From Longimicrobiales bacterium (GTDB lineage: Bacteria; Gemmatimonadota; Gemmatimonadetes; Longimicrobiales; RSA9): 64,000 bases of DNA. A program made the translations under genes and the position numbers. Under the pieces are notes generated by a model. It had not been told where the DNA came from and ran no database searches. It was given only the letters and a program-made list of their open reading frames with translations. The DNA lies in the NCBI GenBank assembly GCA_035461765.1, contig DATHUY010000160.1, positions 1 through 64,000 of the forward strand, given 5' to 3'. This document shows positions 46,551-54,803 of this stretch, one piece after another. Every line of letters starts with the position of its first letter. The stretch's first letter is position 1.

Positions 46551-47873
46551 GTGGACATGATGTACGGCACTAGGGAGGAAAGCAACCGCGCAGGGCGCTT
46601 CATGCTGTCGCCTGAGATCGATGCGCTTCCGGGTGCGGGCACATATCATTCTGCCGTGACTTCCACAGGTGGGCCGCGCGGCGGCCGGGAGAAGCTCCCC
46701 GCCGGCATATGGGTGCTCGGCATGGTGAGCATGTTCATGGACATTTCCTCGGAGATGATCCATGCGCTGCTCCCGGTTTTCCTGGTGACGGTGCTTGGGG
46801 CTTCCACGCTCACCGTAGGACTGATCGAGGGCGTAGCGGAGGCGATCGCGGCGATCACCAGGGTGTTCTCCGGTGTGCTGTCCGACTGGTTACGCCGGCG
46901 CAAACTGCTCACGGTGATCGGCTATGGACTGGCCGCCGCGACCAAGCCGATGTTCGCCCTTGCCGGCAGCATCGGCCTGGTCGTCACGGCCCGTTTTCTC
47001 GACCGCGTCGGCAAAGGCATTCGCGGCGCGCCGCGTGATGCCCTGATCGCCGACATCGCACCGCCACACCTGCGCGGTTCCAGCTACGGCCTGCGTCAAT
47101 CGCTCGACACTGTCGGTGCGTTCATCGGGCCGCTCGCTGCGATCGCATTGATGGCGCTGACGGCAGATCGGTTCCGTACCGTCTTCTGGATTGCGGCCGT
47201 GCCGGCCGCGATCGCCATGGTCATCCTCGTGCTCGGTGTCCATGAGCCGCCACGGACGGACACGACGGCGCCGCGCATACCGCTGCGACTCGCCGACCTC
47301 ACCCGTTTCACGGCCCGGTTCTGGGCGATCATCGGCGTTGCTGCACTCCTCACGCTCGCCCGATTCAGTGAAGCGTTCCTCGTGCTCCGCGCGCAGGACG
47401 TCGGCCTTGCGCTCACCTTCGTCCCGCTCGTGATGGTCGTCATGAACATCGCGTACTCACTGACCGCATGGCCCGCAGGCGTTCTCTCGGATCGCGCGGG
47501 CCGATCGGGCGTGCTCATGGCCGGCTTCGCATTCCTCGTCATCGCGGATCTCATCCTCGCGTTCGGTGCGACGATTCCCCTCACGCTGCTGGGCGTGCTG
47601 TTCTGGGGACTGCACATGGGATTCACGCAGGGGATCCTTGCTTCGATCGTCGCCGACAGCGCACCGCCGGAGCTGCGCGGGAGCGCGTTCGGCTTCTACA
47701 ACCTGGCGCTCGGCATTGGGATGCTCGCCGCCAGCGTAATTGCGGGTGCACTTTGGGACCACCATGGCCCGCGCGCGACGTTCCTTGCCGGCGCCGCGTT
47801 CACGATCCTGAGCTTCATCGGGTATCTCATTGCACGCAGTCGCGACCGACCGGCGGGGGCGCACCGTACATGA
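46551..47873 (+). CDS. Major facilitator superfamily transporter
   Basis: About 440 residues with 12 membrane helices starting near residue 50. Motif A is seen as FSGVLSDWLRRRKLLTVIG after helix 2, and the second half repeats it as AGVLSDRAGRSGVLMAG. GKGIRGAPRDALIADIAPP is a conserved block of this subgroup, annotated as MFS transporter of unknown substrate in many bacteria. The first 48 codons are not membrane-like, and internal starts (ATG 46602, GTG 46656) are possible, so the start is uncertain. Divergent from cls, whose coding region it follows by about 50 bases. Confidence 0.9.
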   Translation: MDMMYGTREESNRAGRFMLSPEIDALPGAGTYHSAVTSTGGPRGGREKLPAGIWVLGMVSMFMDISSEMIHALLPVFLVTVLGASTLTVGLIEGVAEAIAAITRVFSGVLSDWLRRRKLLTVIGYGLAAATKPMFALAGSIGLVVTARFLDRVGKGIRGAPRDALIADIAPPHLRGSSYGLRQSLDTVGAFIGPLAAIALMALTADRFRTVFWIAAVPAAIAMVILVLGVHEPPRTDTTAPRIPLRLADLTRFTARFWAIIGVAALLTLARFSEAFLVLRAQDVGLALTFVPLVMVVMNIAYSLTAWPAGVLSDRAGRSGVLMAGFAFLVIADLILAFGATIPLTLLGVLFWGLHMGFTQGILASIVADSAPPELRGSAFGFYNLALGIGMLAASVIAGALWDHHGPRATFLAGAAFTILSFIGYLIARSRDRPAGAHRT

Positions 47874-47931
47874 CGGAACACCCGGCGTGCAGTCGACGGC
47901 GGGCCCGCTGATTCACGTGGCAGTTGCCGTC

Positions 47932-49044
47932 TCACCGGGCTAACGGCAGGAACGTGTCAGCCACGATGTCGCGGATGCGGCCGCCGCTCACGCGGTAGCG
48001 GTTCGTGAACACGATGATGGCGAGATCATCGTCCGTCAGCCGCGTGAAGTTGCTGACGAAGCCGGCGACCTGGCCGGTGTGTGAGACTGCGCGGCGGTCG
48101 CGATAGGGTCGCGTCACCCAGCCGAAGCCGTAACCCGTGTCCGTGCCGTCGGGCAGGATCGTGGAAGTCCACATCGCGGCCTTCGACGCTTCGGAGAGCA
48201 CCGTGTTGCCGTAGAGCGCTTCATCCCACTTCGCCATGTCCCGCACGGATGAGAGGAGCCCTCCCGCGCCGAGAGTGGAGGAGGTCTGCGTCGCGTCGCG
48301 GTTCATGAGGTGCACGTTCATCCGGTCGACCCAGTAGCCCGCAGAACGGTGCGGGATGATGTCCTCGGGATCCGCCATACGCGTCTGGTTCATGCCCAGC
48401 GGCGTGAAGATGCGCTCGCGCAGCACGTCGCCGAGCGGGCGCCCCTCGATCCGCTCGATGATCATGCTCAACAGGAAGTAGCCGGTGTTGCTGTAGTACC
48501 AGCCCTGCCCCGGTGCGAAGTCCATCGGCCGGGAGTGCGCGACGCGGATGATCTGCTCCGGTGTGAAACGGAAGCGATACGCCTCATACGTCTGGATCTC
48601 TTCATAGTCCGGAATGCCGGACGTGTGATTCAGGAGCTGGCGGACGGTGACACCCAGCCATTCGCCAGGCAGGTCCGCGAGGTGTTCATGGATCGGGTCG
48701 TCGAGATCGAGACGTCCCTCTTCCGCGAGCAGCAGTGCCGCGGCCGCCGCGAACTGCTTCGAGATCGAGCCGATCTCGAACACCGTGCTGTCCGTCACGG
48801 GCACGCGCAGTTCCACGTCGGCCAGGCCGTACGTGCCCACGTGCAGCAGCTGCCCGCGCGACGCCACGCCCACAACGACACCGGGTATCTTCTGCGACTC
48901 GAGCTCCGCTTCGATCCTGCGGTCCATCTCCGCGAGCGCGGCCGGCGACGGCTGTACCTGCGCCGAGGCGCCCGCCGGGAGTGCCAGCGCGCCGATGACG
49001 ATGAGGTTCCGGATCATGGTGCACCGTGGTGAACTGTTGGACAT
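47932..49044 (-). CDS. Serine hydrolase, beta-lactamase/penicillin-binding-like
   Basis: 370 residues with a signal peptide ending LPAGASAQV. The active site of class C beta-lactamase-like esterases/peptidases is present: Ser-x-x-Lys in EIGSISKQFAAAAALL, Tyr-x-Asn in WYYSNTGYFLL and His-Thr-Gly in AVSHTGQVAGF. The mature domain is close to the whole family length with no extra C-terminal domain. It could be a D-aminopeptidase, esterase or PBP-related protein; the precise activity cannot be read. The start could also be the ATG nine codons in. Confidence 0.9.
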   Translation of the reverse strand: MSNSSPRCTMIRNLIVIGALALPAGASAQVQPSPAALAEMDRRIEAELESQKIPGVVVGVASRGQLLHVGTYGLADVELRVPVTDSTVFEIGSISKQFAAAAALLLAEEGRLDLDDPIHEHLADLPGEWLGVTVRQLLNHTSGIPDYEEIQTYEAYRFRFTPEQIIRVAHSRPMDFAPGQGWYYSNTGYFLLSMIIERIEGRPLGDVLRERIFTPLGMNQTRMADPEDIIPHRSAGYWVDRMNVHLMNRDATQTSSTLGAGGLLSSVRDMAKWDEALYGNTVLSEASKAAMWTSTILPDGTDTGYGFGWVTRPYRDRRAVSHTGQVAGFVSNFTRLTDDDLAIIVFTNRYRVSGGRIRDIVADTFLPLAR

Positions 49045-49220
49045 GCCGAAAGATCCCTGCTGAACAGCGGCATCAACCGGCGCCTGGAGCGGAACACGCG
49101 TGCGTGTTCATGGGAGAGAATCCGTACTCAGCCGAGGCGGCGCAACCGGCGCGTTCGCCGGGCAGGTACGGAGAGGCCGCGATGACACGTCGGCCGACCG
49201 TGCGTTACGCGAGGAAGGTT

Positions 49221-49354
49221 GCCGATCGCGCGGAATGGCCGGCCGATCACGCGGGTGGGCGGCCAATCTCGCGCGGGTGGCGGCCAATCGCGCGGGTGGC
49301 TGGCCGATCAGGCGGGTGGCTGGCCGATCGCGCGGGTGGCTGGCCGATCAGGCG
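49221..49354. repeat. 20-bp tandem repeat, about seven units
   Basis: Units of the form CGGGTGGCTGGCCGATCRSG recur head to tail; the three right-hand units are nearly identical and the left-hand ones diverge (GGCGGCCAATC in place of TGGCCGATC). The array lies in non-coding DNA between a serine hydrolase and a small lipoprotein. Confidence 0.88.
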
Positions 49355-49653
49355 GCCGCGAATCGTACATTGGGGAGAGGCGTGCGCCGACAATGGAAAA
49401 CTGCATGCGCCCTGCGCCGCCAAACATCCAGCGAAGACAGCCGCGGAGATTGTCGATGGAAGGTTGAGTGGGCTATGAGCGTGATACCGTCCACTGGCCG
49501 CGCCCATGCCCGGCATATGGACGGTTGTGTGGTGGCGACTGGCTCCGGCCTCGAGCACAGGCCATTGAGCGGCTTCCACGCCTGTGCGCCTCAAGCACCC
49601 CACGACGGGAGGAAGCCCCGTCGCGTTCGGCGCCGGGGCTCCTGTATTCGGTT

Positions 49654-49695
49654 ACGACGTGCACGTCGTTTCGTTGCGACGTCCACGTCGTTTCG
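49654..49695. promoter_or_regulatory. Paired CGACGT palindromes, possible operator
   Basis: ACGACGTGCACGTCGT (49654-49669) is a perfect 16-base palindrome. A near copy, GCGACGTCCACGTCGT, begins 22 bases later, two helical turns, and both are followed by TTCG. They lie about 190 bases before the small lipoprotein gene. Two palindromes on the same DNA face suggest a dimer-binding regulator, but no promoter is evident near. Confidence 0.45.
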
Positions 49696-49881
49696 CGATC
49701 GCGACTCTGCACCCTGCTCGTCGTCCGTGCAAGAGCGCCCAGGCGCTGACGCCGGCCCTGCGTGGCCAGCCAGAGTATCGGGTCCCTTCCGACAGACGTA
49801 AGCTGCCAGCGCTTGCATGCACATCCGCCGGGATTGGCACGGGATACGCGTTATCGATAGCGCACTCACTCTGGAGGAACC

Positions 49882-50256
49882 ATGAAGCTGCGTCCGCTCA
49901 TACTCGTATCAACTCTCGTGCTCACAACCCTGACTACCGGTTGCTTCGGCCTCTTCGGCAGCGGTGGTCCGGAGGAGAGTGCGATAGTCACCGTCCTGAA
50001 CGACCTGGATCCGCCGAACACGATGACCATCGAGCTTCGCCGGGACGGCGACGACGAAGGCACACTGGGCACAGTCCCCGGAGGTGCCGAGCGCGCCCTG
50101 ACGTACGAGTCCAGGAATCTGCAGGGCGCCTATCAGCTGGTCGCACGGCAGCCGAGTGGAGCTGCAGTCGTGTCGCGGGAGTTCACGCTGTTCGCCGACG
50201 CCCGGGTGCGGTGGCAGTTGCGTACCAATTCCGTAACCGTGTCACAGGCACGCTGA
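49882..50256 (+). CDS. Small lipoprotein, hypothetical
   Basis: 124 residues, lipoprotein signal with lipobox LTTGC (Cys21), then a Gly-rich linker and an all-beta domain (about 33-124) with SAIVTVLNDLDPPNTMTIEL and EFTLFADARVRWQLRTNSV. The start is well supported by GGAGG five bases upstream. The fold resembles an Ig- or fibronectin-like sandwich but there is no specific family match. Its promoter region contains the palindrome pair. Convergent with the binding-protein gene. Confidence 0.75.
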   Translation: MKLRPLILVSTLVLTTLTTGCFGLFGSGGPEESAIVTVLNDLDPPNTMTIELRRDGDDEGTLGTVPGGAERALTYESRNLQGAYQLVARQPSGAAVVSREFTLFADARVRWQLRTNSVTVSQAR

Positions 50257-50301
50257 CGCGCGCGCAATCAGCCGTCGCTCCCCCGTGGGCAACGATGACA
50301 T

Positions 50302-50319
50302 ACGCACGAAGTCGTGCGT
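50302..50319. terminator. Short palindromic hairpin between convergent genes
   Basis: ACGCACGA-AG-TCGTGCGT forms a perfect 8-bp stem with a 2-base loop between the stop of the small lipoprotein and the stop of the binding-protein gene. The very tight loop makes it equally an inverted-repeat site. Confidence 0.35.
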
Positions 50320-50394
50320 CGCCTTAACGGTGCTGCTGCACGCGACCCTTCTCAGTCACGGCGTTGTCCTCCGCGCGATCCATCCGTAGTCGCG

Positions 50395-52011
50395 TCAGCG
50401 GCTGAGTCGCCAGTCGATGAGGGATGAGAAGGCTCCGCCCGGACCGCCGCGGACACCCTCCAGCGCCGGCCCGTGCACCAGCAGTCGCGGTATGTAGATC
50501 GTGTAGATGGAGGGTACATCCTGCGCGACGCTGCGCTGGAGCTGCTGGTAGACGCGCCGCCGCGTGGCCTCTTCGGTCGCAGCGCCGAGCGCCTGGATCA
50601 GCGAATCGACGCCGGAGTTCTCATAGAGCGACAGGTTGGCGTAACCCTCCGAATGCAGATCGGGGTACGGGTCGAAATAGTTGACTTTCGTTGGAGATAC
50701 GCCGATGGCCATGGCCGCGGGCCGCGTCTGCGGATCGTCGATCATGTCGAAGTAGGTGCTCCCCTCGAGGAGCGATACGCGGACGTCCATGCCGACGCTG
50801 CTCAGCTGCGCCTGCACGTTGGTCAGATATGTCGCATAGGACTGCGGCCCGTAGATGGTGAACGTGAGTGGCTCACCGTCCGCGTTTGTGCGAACACCGT
50901 CACGGCTTCCATTCAGTGACCAGCCCGCGCTGTCGAGCAGTGCCGCGGCAAGTTCACGGTCAGCACTGACCTGGCCGAGAGAATCTTCGCGGAACGGACT
51001 GTCGGCCGGCAGGAAGCTCGATGCCGGCCGTGCCGCGGAAGAAGTGACGGCTGCGATCTCGTTGCGGTCGATCGCCGCGGACACAGCGCGACGCACACGT
51101 ACGTCATCGAACGGCGCCCGATCGTTGCGCAGCGGTATGATTGCCACGGAAGGCAAGCCGAGCGGCACGGTCTCGAGGGAGCCGGTCGCCGCGACCTGAT
51201 CCGCCGCGCTCGCGCCCATCACACACGCATGAATGCTTCCCGTCTGCAGCTCGACCAGCTGCGTCGACAGTTCAGGCACCGTACGCAGCACCAGCCGGTC
51301 CACGGCCGGCCGGCCCAGGTCCTCCGGAAAATCCTCGAACCTCTCGAACAGCAGATCTCCGGTCGAGTTGCGGTTCACGAACCGGAACGGACCGCTGCCG
51401 ACCGGCTCGCGATGGTACGGCGCGTTCCTGAAGTCGCCGGCCGGGATCTCGGCCAGGAGGTGGCGCGGGAGGATCGGCAGCGCGACGAAGCCCTCCAGCC
51501 CGATCGGAGAAGCCTCGCTGAGGCGGATCTCGACGGTGTGCGGCCCGACCGCACGAACCGATTCGAAATCCTCGAAGTCCTCGATGAGTGCGTAACCGAA
51601 CTCCGGCGTGGAAGCCGTTTCAATCGTCCAGACCACGTCCTCCGCGGTCAGGGGCTCACCATCATGCCAGCGTACATCCTGGCGCAGCTCGAGTGTCACG
51701 CCGAGCTGGTCGGGCGACCACTCCCATGATGTGGCCAGCCACGGCTGCAATGCGCCCTGCTCATCGTAGCGGACGAGCGGCGTGAAGAGCACGGCCGTCA
51801 GATCCCCCGTCAGCACGTGCATGGATGTGAACGGATTCAGGCCGACTGGCTCCGCCTGCGTGCAGACGACGGCCGTGCCGCCGCGTTCGACCGTGCCTTC
51901 CCGTTCATCTCCCGCACAGCCCGCGAGGGCGACGAGTGGAAACAGGAGTACTGCGAGCGGCGCCCGGCGGACCGGTACAACGACTCGTGTCAGCAGTGCG
52001 TCATGACGCAT
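50395..52011 (-). CDS. Family 5 (oligopeptide-type) ABC substrate-binding lipoprotein, orphan
   Basis: 538 residues with lipobox LVALAGC (Cys32). The SBP_bac_5 fold is seen in AEPVGLNPFTSMHVLTGDLT, LRQDVRWHDGEPLTAEDVVW, VGSGPFRFVNRN and the late YAYPDLHSEGY-type region (FDPYPDLHSEGYANLS). Such proteins present peptides, nickel or sugars to an ABC importer, or act as sensory ligand proteins. No permease or ATPase of an importer lies in the window. Its ATG overlaps the last 11 bases of the STAND ATPase, so the two are co-translated, which suggests a sensory partnership (inference). RBS GGGGGTC precedes the start. Confidence 0.87.
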   Translation of the reverse strand: MRHDALLTRVVVPVRRAPLAVLLFPLVALAGCAGDEREGTVERGGTAVVCTQAEPVGLNPFTSMHVLTGDLTAVLFTPLVRYDEQGALQPWLATSWEWSPDQLGVTLELRQDVRWHDGEPLTAEDVVWTIETASTPEFGYALIEDFEDFESVRAVGPHTVEIRLSEASPIGLEGFVALPILPRHLLAEIPAGDFRNAPYHREPVGSGPFRFVNRNSTGDLLFERFEDFPEDLGRPAVDRLVLRTVPELSTQLVELQTGSIHACVMGASAADQVAATGSLETVPLGLPSVAIIPLRNDRAPFDDVRVRRAVSAAIDRNEIAAVTSSAARPASSFLPADSPFREDSLGQVSADRELAAALLDSAGWSLNGSRDGVRTNADGEPLTFTIYGPQSYATYLTNVQAQLSSVGMDVRVSLLEGSTYFDMIDDPQTRPAAMAIGVSPTKVNYFDPYPDLHSEGYANLSLYENSGVDSLIQALGAATEEATRRRVYQQLQRSVAQDVPSIYTIYIPRLLVHGPALEGVRGGPGGAFSSLIDWRLSR

Positions 52012-54694
52012 ATGACCCCCGAAGGTCGGCTATGAGGTTGTTCGCGCGCTCCACACTCGGACGCGCACCCATCGATTCGAATTCGTTCCGTGCGGTCTCG
52101 GCGAGTTCCAGTGCCGTGTCGGGATCAACATCCTTCAGGATCTCCGCACGTTCCAGCCGGTAGAGATTGCCCATGAAGCGGTCGCGGCCCTGTGCGGCGC
52201 GCTCCAGTCGCTCGAATATGACGGCGGCACCTTCGATCTCTCCCGTTGCGGCCGCGACCCGGGCGGTGTAGAGCTGAAACGCGTCCCCGCTCTCGCCCAT
52301 GTTCTCCGGATCATTCTGCATCAGCTCACGGGCGGCCGATTCGGACGGAGACGCGCGACGGTCGCCACGACGCAGGCGCGCAGTGCCGATGCCGCAATGC
52401 GCGATGATCTGTTCGCTCGTGTATCCGGTCTCGACCGCACGTTCGAGCATCTGCGTCCAGCGACGCTCCGCTGTGACCCAGTCTTCCTGCGCCTCGGCAA
52501 GCTCCGCCAGACTCATCAGCGGCGAGAGCAGGCGCACGGGCGCACCCAGACGTTCTATCGTGCGCACGGATTCGAGCAGCAGCTTCTCCGCGCCCTCGTA
52601 ATCCCCGAGGTTGCGCAGCACCGTGCCAAGATTCGTACGTGCGACGGACCCTCGTACCGGATCCATGATTTCCTGGAATGTTGCGACCGCCGATTCCAGC
52701 TCGCTGACTGCACTCGCGAACTCTCCGAGGAAGACATGCGCGAGTGCCAGATAGCTCGTGCTGGCCGCCTGCCTGCTGCGATCGCCCAGCTCACCGTAGA
52801 GCTCCCGGGCACGGCGCAGATCATCCATCGCGCTGGAGGGATCCACGAACATGATGGCCGCGCCAAGAACGTGATGGCCGCGTGCGATCAACCATTGATC
52901 ACCACTCTGATCCGCCAGCCGGAGCGCCTCGCGCGCGAGCGTCACGTCGAGCTGCTCCGCGGTGCCCGGCAGGTCGATCATCTGCCAGATGATCTGACAT
53001 TCCTCGGCCACCTGCCCTGCCTGCTGCGCCTCCGTACGCAGATCCGCCATTTCGCTCAACATCTTCGGCAGCGGCACCGTCCCCTGCGTGGTTTCGATCA
53101 GCACGCGCTTACGCCGGAGGCGGAGGTAGCTGCCGACGTCCGCACCCGTGTCCAGATGCTGCAGCGCGTCGGAAAGCGCCTGGACACCATCCGGCAGGTT
53201 CCCGGTCGAGACGTACTCTTCGGCGAGACGTTCGTATGCGACTGACTGCTGCGCCGGCTCGACGGCATTGCGCAGCGCGCGCTGGATCTGCTCGAGTGCG
53301 TCCCAGTGCGCATACAGGCGGGTCGCGCGCTCCGCTGCGAGCAGCGCGTACTCGTACGCCTTCTCCTTCTGGCGGCCCTCCTCGAAATGCACCGCGAGGC
53401 GCGGGGCCACGAACGCGGCGTCACCGGAGTAGATCTGCTCCAGGATCTGCGCCATCTTGCGATGCAGCAGGATGCGGCGTTTCCCCTGCAGTCCCCTGTG
53501 CAGCACATCCGCCACGAGGGAATGGCTGAATCGGTAGACGCTCGCGATGTCGCCGTTCGGCAGGTCCTGCGTGTCGATCAGCTGGATCAGCCGGTGCGTG
53601 CGCGCTATCGGCTCCAGCAGTTCCTCCAGTTCCAGCTCATCCTTGTCCAGCAACTGGGCCAGACTCACCGAGTCGAAATCGTTGCCCTGCACGCTCGCGT
53701 ACTCGAGCAACCGACGCGTTTCCTCGTCCAGACGGTCCAGACGCTTCTCGATCGTGCTCTCCGCGGAACGCGGGATCTCGATTTCCTGCGGCACACGCAC
53801 GAGCTGGAGCTCGCCGAGGTTATCGCGAGTGAATCCCTGCGTGACGAGCCAGTTGAGCAGCTCCTCGAAGAACAGGGCGTTCGTGCCCGCCCGCCGCACC
53901 AGCCAGTCCAGCAGCTGCACGCTCGGAGCGGCACCCGCATGCAGATGGATGAGGTCCGACAGTGCTTCTGTCGCCAGCGGTGCGAGGGAGATCTCCTCGG
54001 CAACACGGTATCGCTGCAGCTCCTGCCGCGCGTCGCGCATTGGGTGATGGCCCGTGTCGACCTCGGTCGGACGGTATGTACCGAGGATCAGCACGCGCTG
54101 ATCTGCAACGCGGCGCCCCAGGTGAGACAGCAGTGAGACAGATGCGCGATCCGCCCAGTGCAGATCGTCGAGGAACAGGATCAGCGGCGCCGCAGCGGCC
54201 GCCGCAAAGAACAACTCCGAGTACTGGAAGAACAGCGCCTCTTCGCTGGCCGCTGCCGGCCCCCCGCCCGTCTGGAACTGCTGCTTCAGCTCCGATGCAG
54301 TTGCCAGCGATGCCGCCATGATCTCGCCGGCCACCGGTATGGCTGCAAGCCAGACGGGCGCGAGCTGCTTCGCGAGGTCCCGGAAGCTCCGCTCCTGCCG
54401 TCCCTCGCGCTCGCGAAGAAGGTGCCGGAACGCTTCCACGAACGGTTGGTACGGCTCGCCTGCGCCGTACTGCTCCGAGCAGCCCGCCCGGATGACGTAT
54501 GCTTCAGGGTGATCGATCGAGATCTGATCGAGGAAACGGGAGGTGAGTGTGGTCTTGCCCGCACCGGGCTCGGCGGACATGAAGATGACCCTGCCGCGAC
54601 CCGCGAGAGCCTCAGCCAGTCGGCCATTGAGCAGGGCGAGCTCATCCTCGCGGCCGACGAACCGGGTGGCTGACTGTGCTTCTGCTGATCCCAT
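52001..54694 (-). CDS. STAND-type AAA+ ATPase with TPR array, signal-transduction type
   Basis: 897 residues from ATG 54694 (AGGTGA close by). An in-frame GTG ten codons earlier falls within the hairpin at 54707-54738 and is rejected. An ATPase domain (about 10-290) carries Walker A FMSAEPGAGKTTLTSRFLD and Walker B LILFLDDLHWADRASVSLL, then a winged-helix-like connector (about 290-430, RRLLEYASVQGNDFD) and TPRs (about 430-890). No DNA-binding or effector domain is attached at either end. STAND proteins act as ligand-gated molecular switches. Genetic coupling to the substrate-binding lipoprotein suggests a cytosolic response partner, but the lipoprotein is periplasmic, so the link is unproven. 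Confidence 0.9.
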   Translation of the reverse strand: MGSAEAQSATRFVGREDELALLNGRLAEALAGRGRVIFMSAEPGAGKTTLTSRFLDQISIDHPEAYVIRAGCSEQYGAGEPYQPFVEAFRHLLREREGRQERSFRDLAKQLAPVWLAAIPVAGEIMAASLATASELKQQFQTGGGPAAASEEALFFQYSELFFAAAAAAPLILFLDDLHWADRASVSLLSHLGRRVADQRVLILGTYRPTEVDTGHHPMRDARQELQRYRVAEEISLAPLATEALSDLIHLHAGAAPSVQLLDWLVRRAGTNALFFEELLNWLVTQGFTRDNLGELQLVRVPQEIEIPRSAESTIEKRLDRLDEETRRLLEYASVQGNDFDSVSLAQLLDKDELELEELLEPIARTHRLIQLIDTQDLPNGDIASVYRFSHSLVADVLHRGLQGKRRILLHRKMAQILEQIYSGDAAFVAPRLAVHFEEGRQKEKAYEYALLAAERATRLYAHWDALEQIQRALRNAVEPAQQSVAYERLAEEYVSTGNLPDGVQALSDALQHLDTGADVGSYLRLRRKRVLIETTQGTVPLPKMLSEMADLRTEAQQAGQVAEECQIIWQMIDLPGTAEQLDVTLAREALRLADQSGDQWLIARGHHVLGAAIMFVDPSSAMDDLRRARELYGELGDRSRQAASTSYLALAHVFLGEFASAVSELESAVATFQEIMDPVRGSVARTNLGTVLRNLGDYEGAEKLLLESVRTIERLGAPVRLLSPLMSLAELAEAQEDWVTAERRWTQMLERAVETGYTSEQIIAHCGIGTARLRRGDRRASPSESAARELMQNDPENMGESGDAFQLYTARVAAATGEIEGAAVIFERLERAAQGRDRFMGNLYRLERAEILKDVDPDTALELAETARNEFESMGARPSVERANNLIADLRGSYAS

Positions 54695-54706
54695 GCTCAC
54701 CTGACA

Positions 54707-54738
54707 GCGGGAGCCCGTCTCCACGTACGGGCTCCCGC
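54707..54738. terminator. Strong hairpin upstream of STAND ATPase start
   Basis: GCGGGAGCCCGT (54707-54718) pairs perfectly with ACGGGCTCCCGC (54727-54738) around an 8-base loop. It lies after the stop of the large lipoprotein (54804) and just before the STAND ATPase ATG. It has no U run in either direction, so it may be a terminator/attenuator or an mRNA-stability hairpin. Confidence 0.5.
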
Positions 54739-54803
54739 CTGAATGACCTTCACTGTATTGAAGCGACTACCTGTCACTCATACCGCGGTATGGCTGCCCC
54801 TCA

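Larger units (their letters stand above)
49045..49881. other. 0.84-kb spacer with repeats and palindromes, no convincing gene
   Basis: All long frames here give Arg/Ala/Gly/Trp-rich low-complexity peptides without homology-like motifs. The stretch contains a 20-bp tandem array (49221-49354) and a pair of CGACGT-based palindromes (49654-49695). The rest shows no recognisable promoter, RNA or coding bias. Confidence 0.55.

Noticed and set aside
49100-49801. 233-codon plus-strand frame in the 0.84-kb spacer
   Set aside because: Trp/Arg/Gly repeats come from the 20-bp array; no start signal and no protein-like composition.
50395-52011. Complete ABC importer operon
   Set aside because: Only the binding lipoprotein is present; permease and ATPase subunits are missing on both sides.
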